From contig NZ_JAGGOK010000024.1 in assembly GCF_018614615.1 (NCBI RefSeq), forward strand, positions 47,386 to 111,385: a stretch of 64,000 nt of DNA. Reading direction: 5' to 3'. Positions 17,807 through 26,126 of the stretch are shown here, in pieces. Position 1 is the stretch's first letter. Every line of letters begins with the position of its first letter. This DNA comes from Streptomyces sp. ISL-100 (GTDB lineage Bacteria > Actinomycetota > Actinomycetes > Streptomycetales > Streptomycetaceae). The position numbers and the translations under genes were made by a program. A model generated the notes under the pieces. The model saw nothing but the letters and a program-made list of their open reading frames with translations. It ran no database searches and was not told where the DNA came from.

Positions 17807-18427
17807 CACAGTCCTAAATTCGTGGGTTCCGGTCGATGGCCGGAACGTTGTTCAAGACGGGCTTGAAGGCGACTGGAATAGAAATACAGCCCCCCACTTC
17901 CCGGCCGGAGCATAACCGTCGGCGAGGGTTTCCACTTCGGCGTACGCCGAAAGGGAAATTCTCGCTCAAGTTGGGGAGCTACTTCGGCTTGGCCATGGAA
18001 TCTCCCTCTCCACACTTTGTCCACTCCGTGAACTACCCCAAACCAGCCGAAGGTTACGGCCCCGTTGTGACCCTCCTCACCTTCCGGAAAGGTTGTACGG
18101 TTCCTTATGGAGGAAGTGTAAAGGATCTTGGGGGTCCCCCTCCCCCGCGACGGCCGATAATCCTCGGGGTGGCGTCCTTATTTCCCTGAAACTAGTTGGA
18201 TGACCCACATAAATATGGACAACTCGTCACGGCGATGCCGTGCAAATTTTTTCTAACTGCGCTGCGCTGCTGTCTGCATAAAAACGCGTTGGTATCGTCG
18301 CTGCACTGCGCAGGCACTCCCATACGCCTCACTCGCGCCACAGGTAACTGCCGGGCGGGCGGGGGGCCTACCGCGTCAGTGATCACTGAGCTGCCTCACG
18401 GGCAAACACCACGAGGACCACACCCTT
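17807..18427. other. Intergenic region between divergent secreted-protein genes
   Basis: No gene is supported. The stretch holds the promoters for the leftward secreted proteins and the rightward ALF-repeat gene. It is AT-rich at 18185-18290, where CACGGC-GAT-GCCGTG (18228-18242) forms a perfect inverted repeat followed by AAATTTTTT. A TATCGT box at about 18292 could be a -10 for the ALF-repeat gene. Confidence 0.5.
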
Positions 18428-21400
18428 ATGCAGACGATGTTTTGGAGTCGGCGCCGACTCCTCGGCGCCCTGGCCGCCGTCACGGCCGCCGCCGCGTGCC
18501 CCACGGCGTTCATGCCCATAGCCCGCGCCGCCACTGCGGAGGGCGAAGCCACTGATCCGCTCACGCTGCCGGACACCGACCGGGCGAAGGTGATCAAGGC
18601 ATGGATGACGGGCGGAAAGGCCGTCAGAGCGGCAGCGGCCGATGCGCTTTACGGCACCGATGTCGCCATCCAGACCTTCCTCGCCGAAACCCTGCCGAAG
18701 GCGACCGTGGAGGACAACCGCGTCGCCATCGTCGCCTACCTCGCCCGGGCCGGCACGGGACTGCGCCGTGAGGCCGTCGCAGCCCTCAACAACGGTGACA
18801 GCACTATCGCCGCCTTCCTCAACGACGGCTTCAAGCCCGCCCTCGAGGAAGACCTGCGAGTGGCCACGGCCACCGTCTCGAATACCGGCGGCAAGGCGGT
18901 CAAGCGCGAAGCCTCCGCTGCCCTAACCGCCAACACGCAGACGGCTCTGGAGGACTTCCTCACCAGCGGCCAGTTCACCGCCCGCGTGGAGGACATGCGG
19001 GTAGAGGCCACCACCATGCTGTTCAGGGGCGGCCCGGAGGTGAAGAAGTACGCGGACCGCGCCCTCAGCGGCACCGCGGCGGACGTGAAGTGGTTCCTCG
19101 ACACCGGCCAGCACATCGCCCGCGCCCGTGACCAGGAGTCGGCGACGATCGAGGAACTCGTCGCGGTGGTCGAGCGGGAGGGGAAGCGCGCGCAGGCCGA
19201 GACCAACCTGGCCGTCGAAGCATCCGATCGCGCACAGACCGCCGCACTGAAGGCGAAGGAGGCGGCCGAGAAGGCGGCGGCGGAGGCGGCAGCGGCCAAG
19301 GACGACGTGAAGAAGTCCGGGGAAGCGGCCCGCAAGGCGGCCAGTGCCGCCAAGGGCGCGGCAGACGCCGCCCGGAACGCCATCAACGCCTCCCACGCCG
19401 CCGTGGCCGCATCCCGCCGCGCCTCCTTTGCCTCCACCGCCGCCTCCCAGGCCGCCGCGACCGCCGGATACGCCGCATCCCGCGCCTACAATGCCGCGAT
19501 CGCCGCCTCCAAGGACGCCTCCCAGACCGAGGCGGCCAAGAACGCCGCGGTCGTGGCCCGCAACGCCGCCGCGAAGGCGCGCTCGGCGGCCAAGGCGGCC
19601 GATCAGGCCGCGATAGCCTCCGCACAAGCTGCCAGTGCCGGCTCCACAGCCGCCTCCGCCGCCCGCAACGCCGCCGCCGCTGCAAGCGCCTCGGCCCAGG
19701 CCGCCGCATCCGCCGGCGTAGCGCAGCACGAAGCGGCGGAAGCGAAGCGTCAGGCCGCCATCGCGACCACCGCCGCGAACCGGGCCACCAACGCCGCCTC
19801 CACCGCACAAGCCCTGGCCAACTCGGCCGCAACGGCCGCGCGCACCTCGCGCGATGCCGCCAACTCCGCTGCCGACCATGCCGAGAAGGCGGCAATCGCG
19901 GCCGAGGAGGCGGTGAAGTACGCGGGTCAGGCGGTTGACTACGCGAACAAGTCCACCGCCCACGCGGCCGAGGCGGTGAAGGCTGCCAACACCGCAACCA
20001 AGGCCGTCGACGATGCCCTCACGGTGGAGCAGGCGGCCCGGGACGCGGAGCTGGCGCGCCTGGAGGAGGACAAACTGCAAGGCCTGGACGAGGCCAGGCA
20101 GCTTGTCCAGATTGAAGCGGACGAGCGGGCGACGTACGAGGGCAAGCGCGCGCAGGCGGAGCAGACCGAGCAGGCCGTCAAGGACCTGATCGCCAATGCC
20201 GAGCAGGCGCTGGCGGGCAATGACCTGGCAGTGGCGGCCACACTGGGCCGCAAGGCCGCCGTGGGCCTGCTGAACGCGAAGGGTGCTTGGACGCGGGAGG
20301 CCGCCCAGTTCGCCCTGTCCGGCACGGACGCCGACGTGCACGCCTGGATCGACACAGACCGGGCCCTCGCACAGGGGCAGGACGACCGGGAAACCGCCCT
20401 CTACCTCGCCCAGATATCCGCCCCCAAGATCGGAACGGCGGCGCAGACGGCACTGGCGAGCGATGCCCCGGACGCGGCGCGGGACTTCCTCACCACAGGG
20501 CTGATCGAAGCCGCCGCGGACGACAACCGCGTCCAGATCTTCCGCGTCCTCAACGACAGCCCCGGAACGGCCGTCAGGGCGGCGGCTGAGGCCGCGATCG
20601 AGACGAACACCGCGAAGGCGCTGCAGGACTTCTTCGACCACGCCTACCCCGACGCGGTGCGGGAGGACGACGCGGTCACCACCGCGACGCTCCTCAGCAA
20701 CGGCGGCCCCTACACCAAGGCGCACGCCGAGGTGGCACTCGAGGGCCCGACGTGGATGCGCAGGAACTTCGTCGATGTGGTGCAGCACAAGACGGCACAG
20801 TTCGACCACGACTCCGCCACCCACATCGCGGCGATCCGCGGCGCAATCGCGGCAGCGGCCAAGATCGCCCACAAGGCGCAGCAGGACGCGGCTCTGGCAT
20901 CGAAGGCGGCAGCGGAGGCCCGCAAGGCGGCGGCGGAAGCTCAGGAGTGGGCAAACAAAGCGCTGGCCTCGGCGGACAAGGCCGCCGGATACGCCACGCA
21001 GGCGAAGCAGCACGCCGATGACGCGGACAAGTCCGCCGCCGCCGCTCAGGCATCGGCGGACAAGGCCAAGACAGCGGCAACGACAGCGCGCGGCGCCGCC
21101 CGCTCGGCGAACTACTCAGCGAACAAGGCGATCGACGCAGCCCGCAGCGCCCTAAACTCTTCGTACAGCGCCCAGGCGTCGGCATCGAGCGCGCGTCACT
21201 CCGCAATCGCGGCGGGCCAAGACGCACAGACTGCCGCGGTTGCGGCCACCGACGCCCGCCGCATCGCCACCGAGAAGCGCAGGGCCGAGCTGGCGGAGGC
21301 CGTGCAGAAGGCTGTCGAGGCGGCGAAGGCCACCCAGGCGAGCGGGAGCGACCCCGCCAACAGCACCACACACGACCAGGTCAACCCGAACGGCACCAGC

Positions 21401-21805
21401 ACCAGCACCGAGAAAGACGAGTTTTGGACCGACGCCGGGTGGTGGGCTGACACGTTCAACTACGTCAGCATCGGAACCGGGTTCATCTCCGCCGGACTCG
21501 GCCTCGCCAGCATCTGGTTCCCCGTGGTGGCCCCCTTTGCAGCGGGCTTCGGCTACGCCTCCCTTGCGACCGCCGGGCTCAGCTCCCTGTTCACGGGCCT
21601 CGAATACGGGTTCTCCAGCGGTGAGTTCTCCTCCTCTGCCGGGGGAACCGCCCTGGGACTGCTCACGTTCGGCCAGTCCAAGTGGATCGGAGCGATCACC
21701 AAGGTCGGTGACGAGGTGGTGGCCCCTGTGGCCACGAAGATCGGGCAGTTCGGCCACGATCTCGTGTCCCCGATCACTGGGACACTGGGCTCAGTGTTCG
21801 GATAG
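18428..21805 (+). CDS. Tat-exported ALF-repeat, alanine-rich coiled-coil protein (polymorphic-toxin-like)
   Basis: The protein has 1,125 residues. The N-terminus SRRRLLGALAAVTAAAA is a twin-arginine signal. Residues about 40-255 hold four short ALF-type repeats of about 45 residues (pattern AVRAAAADALYGTD...FLAE). Residues about 245-590 are an alanine-rich coiled coil. The same pair recurs, with ALF repeats at about 595-790 and a second Ala-rich coil at about 795-975. After a Ser/Thr linker the last 115 residues are hydrophobic and Gly-rich (FISAGLGLASIWFPVVAPFA, AGGTALGLLTFG), able to enter a membrane. Such proteins in Streptomyces often carry variable C-terminal toxin domains. This one ends in a pore-like segment and is followed by a small membrane protein that could protect the producer. 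Toxin activity is inference. Confidence 0.8.
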   Translation: MQTMFWSRRRLLGALAAVTAAAACPTAFMPIARAATAEGEATDPLTLPDTDRAKVIKAWMTGGKAVRAAAADALYGTDVAIQTFLAETLPKATVEDNRVAIVAYLARAGTGLRREAVAALNNGDSTIAAFLNDGFKPALEEDLRVATATVSNTGGKAVKREASAALTANTQTALEDFLTSGQFTARVEDMRVEATTMLFRGGPEVKKYADRALSGTAADVKWFLDTGQHIARARDQESATIEELVAVVEREGKRAQAETNLAVEASDRAQTAALKAKEAAEKAAAEAAAAKDDVKKSGEAARKAASAAKGAADAARNAINASHAAVAASRRASFASTAASQAAATAGYAASRAYNAAIAASKDASQTEAAKNAAVVARNAAAKARSAAKAADQAAIASAQAASAGSTAASAARNAAAAASASAQAAASAGVAQHEAAEAKRQAAIATTAANRATNAASTAQALANSAATAARTSRDAANSAADHAEKAAIAAEEAVKYAGQAVDYANKSTAHAAEAVKAANTATKAVDDALTVEQAARDAELARLEEDKLQGLDEARQLVQIEADERATYEGKRAQAEQTEQAVKDLIANAEQALAGNDLAVAATLGRKAAVGLLNAKGAWTREAAQFALSGTDADVHAWIDTDRALAQGQDDRETALYLAQISAPKIGTAAQTALASDAPDAARDFLTTGLIEAAADDNRVQIFRVLNDSPGTAVRAAAEAAIETNTAKALQDFFDHAYPDAVREDDAVTTATLLSNGGPYTKAHAEVALEGPTWMRRNFVDVVQHKTAQFDHDSATHIAAIRGAIAAAAKIAHKAQQDAALASKAAAEARKAAAEAQEWANKALASADKAAGYATQAKQHADDADKSAAAAQASADKAKTAATTARGAARSANYSANKAIDAARSALNSSYSAQASASSARHSAIAAGQDAQTAAVAATDARRIATEKRRAELAEAVQKAVEAAKATQASGSDPANSTTHDQVNPNGTSTSTEKDEFWTDAGWWADTFNYVSIGTGFISAGLGLASIWFPVVAPFAAGFGYASLATAGLSSLFTGLEYGFSSGEFSSSAGGTALGLLTFGQSKWIGAITKVGDEVVAPVATKIGQFGHDLVSPITGTLGSVFG

Positions 21806-21827
21806 GGACCCTCACGTAAGCTGACCA

Positions 21828-21857
21828 GCAGGGGCTGGTGTCGTCACCAGCCCCTGC
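21828..21857 (+). terminator. 13-bp perfect hairpin between the ALF-repeat gene and the membrane partner
   Basis: The arms 21828-21840 and 21845-21857 pair perfectly around a TCGT loop, 22 bases after the ALF-repeat stop codon and 30 bases before the next start. It may terminate or attenuate, letting less message reach the downstream gene, unless that gene has its own promoter. Confidence 0.8.
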
Positions 21858-21886
21858 ACCGTTCTCAGGGAAAAGGACCTCACATC

Positions 21887-22270
21887 ATGCTCGCGTCCGT
21901 TGCCACCGGTTGGCTGTGGCTGATGGCCGCAGCAGCCACCGTGATCCACTGCTCCGCCATGGCGAAGTGGATTCCCCGCCGGAAGTTCCGGATGGTGTAT
22001 CCGTTCATCATTACCGGATGCGGTATCGGCACGATCGCGTTCGGCCAGCTCAGGGGATTCACGCTGGCTGCCATGATCGCCCTGTACTCGTTCTCCCTCA
22101 TCGGCCTGACCGTGGGGTTGTTCCCGAGCCGCAAGCTGTTCACCATGTGGGCCCACGAGCTCAACGAGGGCGTGACACGCGAAAGGTACGACTTCCCGCG
22201 CTGGCACGTCCCATTCAGTATCTTCTGCGTGATCGTCATGCTGATTGCCGCGTCCGTGCTGACGCGGTGA
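21887..22270 (+). CDS. Small four-helix membrane protein, candidate immunity protein
   Basis: The 127-residue protein has four predicted membrane helices (about residues 5-25, 40-58, 62-82 and 107-126). A conserved-looking cytosolic loop between helices 3 and 4 reads FPSRKLFTMWAHELNEGVT. The ATG at 21887 lies behind GGGAAAAGGA. It is codirectional with and 81 bases behind the ALF-repeat protein, whose C-terminus is hydrophobic. Position, size and topology suit an immunity or export partner. That role is inferred from context alone. Confidence 0.75.
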   Translation: MLASVATGWLWLMAAAATVIHCSAMAKWIPRRKFRMVYPFIITGCGIGTIAFGQLRGFTLAAMIALYSFSLIGLTVGLFPSRKLFTMWAHELNEGVTRERYDFPRWHVPFSIFCVIVMLIAASVLTR

Positions 22271-22358
22271 TAGCCACTGTCCTCCCGCAGCTACACGCGC
22301 CGATCGTCATCGCGGTCCGTGCCAGGATGTCCGCCAGTTGGTGGTTAAAGAGGTCGTC

Positions 22359-22520
22359 TCAGTTGGTGTAGCGGCAGCAACAGATGAGGACGCTGGCGAT
22401 GCCGACGAAGGCCAGGAAGTGCTCGGCTTTGCGCTCGTAGCGCGTGTGCGGGCGGCGGCAGCCATTGAGCCAGGACGTGGTGCGCTCGACCACCCAGCGG
22501 TGGCGGCCCGTCAAGGACCT
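22359..22520 (-). pseudogene. C-terminal remnant of an IS5-family transposase
   Basis: Reading leftward to the stop at 22361-22359, about 53 codons give the typical IS5 end: GRHRWVVERTTSWLNGCRR followed by RYERKAEHFLAFVGIA. The catalytic Glu of the DDE triad lies in VVERT. Upstream the frame is lost and no first or second catalytic Asp is seen. The normal protein is about 270 residues, so this is a decayed fragment at the right end of the island. Confidence 0.75.
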
Positions 22521-22837
22521 CCACGTCTTGATAGGCGGCCTCGGCCTGGGCGTATCGCTTGTCGGTCGGCGAACAGGCCACCAGACCGCTTACGTTTCCG
22601 CGTGGCGGCAGCCACATTTAGGCAGGTCAGACGCAGTCATCTGGAACGAGATGATGTTCCCCGCCAGATCGGCGCCAGGGTCGGATTTCCGCCGCGAGTA
22701 CGGCTCCCGAGAACCGTGCCGAGTTGCTTCGATCTGCGGATACATGCCAACCGAGCGAGACGGCCACGTTGTTCGGAGTGCCGCAGGACCGGAAAAGAGC
22801 AACGGTCAAAAGACCGTTTGCGTTTTGGCGTGTACGC

Positions 22838-22877
22838 AAAAGCTCCCGACCTGTATTTCTGCAGGTCAGGAGCTTTT
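22838..22877 (-). terminator. Terminator now serving tRNA-Arg, supplied by the island
   Basis: A 16-bp stem with one mismatch (22838-22853 with 22862-22877) starts eight bases after the tRNA 3' end. It ends in AAAA/TTTT, a usable minus-strand terminator. It lies inside the island, so integration swapped the native terminator (7500-7541) for this one. Confidence 0.8.
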
Positions 22878-22883
22878 CCCGGA

Positions 22884-22930
22884 GTGCCCCCGGCAGGATT
22901 CGAACCTGCGCACACGGCTCCGGAGGCCGT
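22884..22930. repeat. attR: 47-bp repeat within tRNA-Arg(CCG)
   Basis: The sequence is identical to 7597-7643. It covers the tRNA from the anticodon stem to its 3' end, so integration keeps the tRNA whole. Confidence 0.92.
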
Positions 22931-22956
22931 TGCTCTATCCCCTGAGCTACGGGGGC
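22885..22956 (-). tRNA. tRNA-Arg (anticodon CCG)
   Basis: The 72-nt gene reads leftward. The acceptor stem GCCCCCG pairs with CGGGGGC, and the discriminator is A. The D arm is GCTC-AGGGGATA-GAGC, the anticodon stem ACGGC/GCCGT holds the loop CTCCGGA (anticodon CCG), the variable loop is GTGC and the T arm is GCAGG-TTCGAAT-CCTGC. CCA is not encoded. It decodes CGG, and its 3' half is the island attachment site. Confidence 0.97.
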
Positions 22957-23107
22957 GTACCGCCGTGGTTAAGCGGCGACGAGTTGAACACTACCAGCTC
23001 CGGGCGGGTGTCCATGAACAGGTTTTGCGGGCTCCCGGCGTCCCCCTCGCGGGGCGGAAGTCGGCAAAAGCCGGACGCGGCGGTCGGGGGCGACCTACTC
23101 TCGAGTT

Positions 23108-23542
23108 GTGCCAGGCGTGTCCGGCCGCGTGCTTGTTGTGGACGACAACAAGGTCATCCGGCAGTTGATCAGGGTCAATCTCGAGCTGGAGGGCTTCGAG
23201 GTGGTGACCGCGGCCGACGGTGCCGAGGCTCTGGACATCGTTCACCGGGTCTGCCCCGATGTCGTGACGCTGGACGTCGTGATGCCACGGCTCGACGGGC
23301 TGCGTACGGCCGCCCGGCTCCGAGAAGACCCGCGGACCAGTCGGCTCCCTGTCGCGATCATCAGTGCCTGCACGCAGTACGAGGTGGAGAGCGGCCTCGC
23401 CGCCGGCGTCGACGCCTTCCTCTCCAAGCCCTTCGAGCCCGCCGAGCTGGTCAGGCTCGTACGGCAGTTGATGCACCGGGAGGGCCCGCCGTCTGCCGAC
23501 GGCAGGCATGAAGCCGGGCAGGCGGGGCGTACAGTCGGTTGA
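23108..23542 (+). CDS. Single-domain response regulator (receiver only)
   Basis: The 144-residue protein starts with GTG at 23108 and has no clear ribosome site, so it may be leaderless. The CheY-like fold is complete: acidic pair D12-D13, phospho-acceptor D56 in VTLDVVMP, the Ser in ISACTQ and K107 in FLSKPFEPAE. It has no output domain, only a hydrophilic tail. No histidine kinase is adjacent. It sits between tRNA-Arg and nrtL, and is likely to act by protein-protein contact. Partner unknown. Confidence 0.9.
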   Translation: MPGVSGRVLVVDDNKVIRQLIRVNLELEGFEVVTAADGAEALDIVHRVCPDVVTLDVVMPRLDGLRTAARLREDPRTSRLPVAIISACTQYEVESGLAAGVDAFLSKPFEPAELVRLVRQLMHREGPPSADGRHEAGQAGRTVG

Positions 23543-23620
23543 GGTGGCCGCCGACCCGCGGGTGACCGGATGGCGAAACCGGTTCGCGTTGTGACCCCCC
23601 TCCTCCCATACGCTGGTCCC

Positions 23621-24613
23621 GTGACCCCCGCAGAGCTCTCCCGTACCGTGCTGCGCGCCGTGCGTCGCGCCGTGGACGAGGACGTGCTGCGGGCGCCGGT
23701 GCCGGAGCACGCCGTCGTCGAGCGGCCGCGGCCCGGCGGCCGCGGCGATTACGCCACCAACGTCGCCCTCAAGCTCGCCGGCCCCGCCGGCCGCCCCGCC
23801 CGTGAGGTGGCCGAGATCCTCCGGGGTGTGTTGCTGGAGATGGAGGAGGAGGAGGGGACCATCTGCGACGTCGAGGTCACCGGGCCCGGCTTCCTGAATC
23901 TCACGCTCGCGCACGACGCGCACGCTTCGCTTGTACGTACCGTCCTCTCCCAGGGGCATGCCTACGGGCACGGCCACGCGCTCGCCGGTGACGTCGTCCG
24001 GGTGGGCAGCGGGCCCCACGCCGACGCCGTGGCCCGGCTCGTCCACGCCCAGGGCGGGACCGTCGTGCGTACGAGCGCGACTGATGCCCCGGTGGCCGAC
24101 CTTGGTGCTCTCCGCGCCCGGCTCGGGCGCGACGGTGCCACGTGGCGGCTGATCTGGCCCACCGCGACCGCCGCCCCCGACGACCTCCTCGTGCAGCGCG
24201 AGACCAATCCCCTCTTCCGGGTGCGGTACGCCCACGCCCGTTGCCGCGCCCTGGTCCGCAACGCCGCCGCACTTGGGTTCATCGGCGATGGCGACAGGGG
24301 AGAGGGAGAGGGAGCGGGAGTGGGAGGGGGAGGGGGAGTGAGTGAGGAGTACGGGGTGGCTCGGGTTCTTGCCGATTACCCCGGCGTCCTCGACGCCGCT
24401 GCCCGCCATCGCGCGCCCGACCGGCTCGCGCGGCACCTCGACATGGCTGCGGAGGCATTCTTCCGCTTCCACGACACCCACCCCGTCCTCCCCCTCGGCG
24501 ACGAGAAACCCTCGGTCGCCCACCGTTCCCGGCTGGCCCTCGCCGAGGCCACCGCAACGGTGCTCGCCGGCGGCCTGTCCTTGCTCGGCGTCAGCGCCCC
24601 CGAACATCTGTGA
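23621..24613 (+). CDS. nrtL: ArgS-related anticodon-binding protein NrtL
   Basis: The protein has about 330 residues from GTG 23621 (MTPAELSRTVLRAVRR); an ATG at 23570 in frame would add 17 non-conserved residues. It matches the N-terminal additional domain of arginyl-tRNA synthetase (RPGGRGDYATNVALKL, EVTGPGFLNLTL) and the C-terminal DALR anticodon-binding fold (AEAFFRFHDTHPVLP). The catalytic Rossmann core with HIGH and KMSKS is missing, so it cannot aminoacylate. A Gly/Glu-rich low-complexity insert lies near residues 225-245. It ends 25 bases before lysA, probably in one operon. A link to the tRNA-Arg 700 bp upstream is suggestive but unproven. Confidence 0.9.
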   Translation: MTPAELSRTVLRAVRRAVDEDVLRAPVPEHAVVERPRPGGRGDYATNVALKLAGPAGRPAREVAEILRGVLLEMEEEEGTICDVEVTGPGFLNLTLAHDAHASLVRTVLSQGHAYGHGHALAGDVVRVGSGPHADAVARLVHAQGGTVVRTSATDAPVADLGALRARLGRDGATWRLIWPTATAAPDDLLVQRETNPLFRVRYAHARCRALVRNAAALGFIGDGDRGEGEGAGVGGGGGVSEEYGVARVLADYPGVLDAAARHRAPDRLARHLDMAAEAFFRFHDTHPVLPLGDEKPSVAHRSRLALAEATATVLAGGLSLLGVSAPEHL

Positions 24614-24638
24614 CAGCTGTGAGAGAGACAGAAGAGAC

Positions 24639-26030
24639 ATGAGCCGTTCCGCACACCCCGCCGGGCCCCGTCACGCCGACGTCTACCCCGAGGGCCACTA
24701 CACCGCCCCGGCGGCCGACCTCAACGTCCTCGACGAGAAGGTGTGGGCCAGGACCGTCCGCCGTGATGACGACGGTGTCGTTTCTGTCGGCGGCATCGAA
24801 GTGAGCCGCCTCGCCGAGGAGTTCGGCACGCCCGCCTACTTCCTCGACGAGAGTGACTTCCGCGCCCGCTGCCGCGCCTGGGCCGACGCCTTCGGGCCGG
24901 ACGCCGACGTGTTCTATGCCGGCAAGGCCTTCCTCTCGCGGGCCGTCGTCCGCTGGCTTCAGGAGGAGGGGCTCAATCTCGATGTCTGCTCCGGTGGGGA
25001 GCTCACCACCGCGCTCGACGCCGGGATGCCCGCCGAGCGCATCGCCTTCCACGGCAACAACAAGTCCGTGGAGGAGATCGAGAGGGCCGTGCGCGTGGGC
25101 GTCGGGCGGATCGTGCTCGACTCCTTCCAGGAGATCGTCCGTGTCGCGCACATCGCGCAGAGCATGGGCCGCCGGCAGCGCGTGCAGATCCGCGTGACTG
25201 TGGGTGTCGAGGCGCATACGCATGAATTCATCGCCACCGCCCACGAGGACCAGAAGTTCGGGATCGCGCTCGCCGACGGGCAGGCGGCGGAAGCGGTACG
25301 TCGGGCCCTGCGGCTCGACGGGATCGAGCTCATCGGCATTCACTCCCACATCGGGTCGCAGATCTTCGACATGGCCGGGTTTGAGGTTTCCGCGCGGCGC
25401 GTCGTTCAGCTGCTTGCCGAGGTACGGGACGAGCACGGCGTCGAGCTGCCCGAGATCGACCTCGGCGGCGGGCTCGGCATCGCGTACACCTCCGAGGACG
25501 ACCCCAGCGAGCCGCACCAGATCGCCAAGGCGCTCAACGAGATCGTCAGCAGGGAGTGCGAGGCGCACGGGCTGGCCACCCCCCGCATCTCCGTCGAGCC
25601 CGGTCGCGCCATCGTCGGGCCCACCGCCTTCACCCTCTACGAGGTCGGCACCATCAAGCCGCTGGAGGGGCTGCGTACGTACGTGAGCGTGGACGGCGGC
25701 ATGTCGGACAACATCCGTACCGCGCTGTACGACGCCGAGTACAGCGTGGCGCTGGTGTCGCGCGCCTCGGACGCCGAGCCGATGCTCGTCCGTGTCGTCG
25801 GCAAGCACTGTGAGAGTGGCGACATCGTGGTGCGGGACGCGTTCCTGCCTGCCGATCTCGCGCCCGGTGATCTCATCGCCGTGCCCGCCACCGGGGCGTA
25901 CTGCCGGTCCATGGCCAGCAACTACAACCACTCCCTGCGCCCGCCCGTCGTAGCGGTCAATGACGGCCGGGCGCGCGTAATCGTCCGGCGCGAGACGGAG
26001 GAAGATCTCCTGCGTCTCGATGTCGGCTGA
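24639..26030 (+). CDS. lysA: Diaminopimelate decarboxylase
   Basis: The 463-residue PLP enzyme converts meso-diaminopimelate to lysine, the last step of the pathway. The PLP lysine is K96 in VFYAGKAFLSRA. The group III decarboxylase barrel shows HSHIGSQ, DLGGGLGIAY and EPGRAIVGP, and the C-terminal domain has GKHCESGD. ATG 24639 follows a GAAGAG site. It lies between nrtL and hom, as in other Streptomyces. Length is normal. Confidence 0.97.
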   Translation: MSRSAHPAGPRHADVYPEGHYTAPAADLNVLDEKVWARTVRRDDDGVVSVGGIEVSRLAEEFGTPAYFLDESDFRARCRAWADAFGPDADVFYAGKAFLSRAVVRWLQEEGLNLDVCSGGELTTALDAGMPAERIAFHGNNKSVEEIERAVRVGVGRIVLDSFQEIVRVAHIAQSMGRRQRVQIRVTVGVEAHTHEFIATAHEDQKFGIALADGQAAEAVRRALRLDGIELIGIHSHIGSQIFDMAGFEVSARRVVQLLAEVRDEHGVELPEIDLGGGLGIAYTSEDDPSEPHQIAKALNEIVSRECEAHGLATPRISVEPGRAIVGPTAFTLYEVGTIKPLEGLRTYVSVDGGMSDNIRTALYDAEYSVALVSRASDAEPMLVRVVGKHCESGDIVVRDAFLPADLAPGDLIAVPATGAYCRSMASNYNHSLRPPVVAVNDGRARVIVRRETEEDLLRLDVG

Positions 26031-26126
26031 TGAAATAGATGTCTCGCAATCTGGACCGGGGATAGAAACTCCCGTCCGGTGAGTGAGACTGGTTCACACT
26101 CAAGCAAGAAGACGAAACGAGGTCGG

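Larger units (their letters stand above)
7597..22930. mobile_element. Genomic island integrated in tRNA-Arg(CCG), about 15.3 kb
   Basis: The island is bounded by the 47-bp direct repeat and contains a tyrosine recombinase (frameshifted). It has no recognisable replication (Rep), FtsK-like transfer (Tra) or spread genes, so it looks like a decayed or non-autonomous relative of an actinomycete integrative element. Cargo is mostly secreted or surface-related: glycosyltransferase, pseudoprotease, secreted small protein, ALF-repeat protein and membrane partner, plus an unknown 467-residue protein. From memory, the element AICESco5349 of S. coelicolor occupies the same neighbourhood, which fits an insertion hotspot. 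Confidence 0.85.

Noticed and set aside
18923..21013. A 696-codon open frame antisense to the ALF-repeat gene
   Set aside because: It is a mirror of the alanine-rich coding sequence at very high GC: Gly/Arg-rich low complexity, no ribosome site and wrong codon bias.
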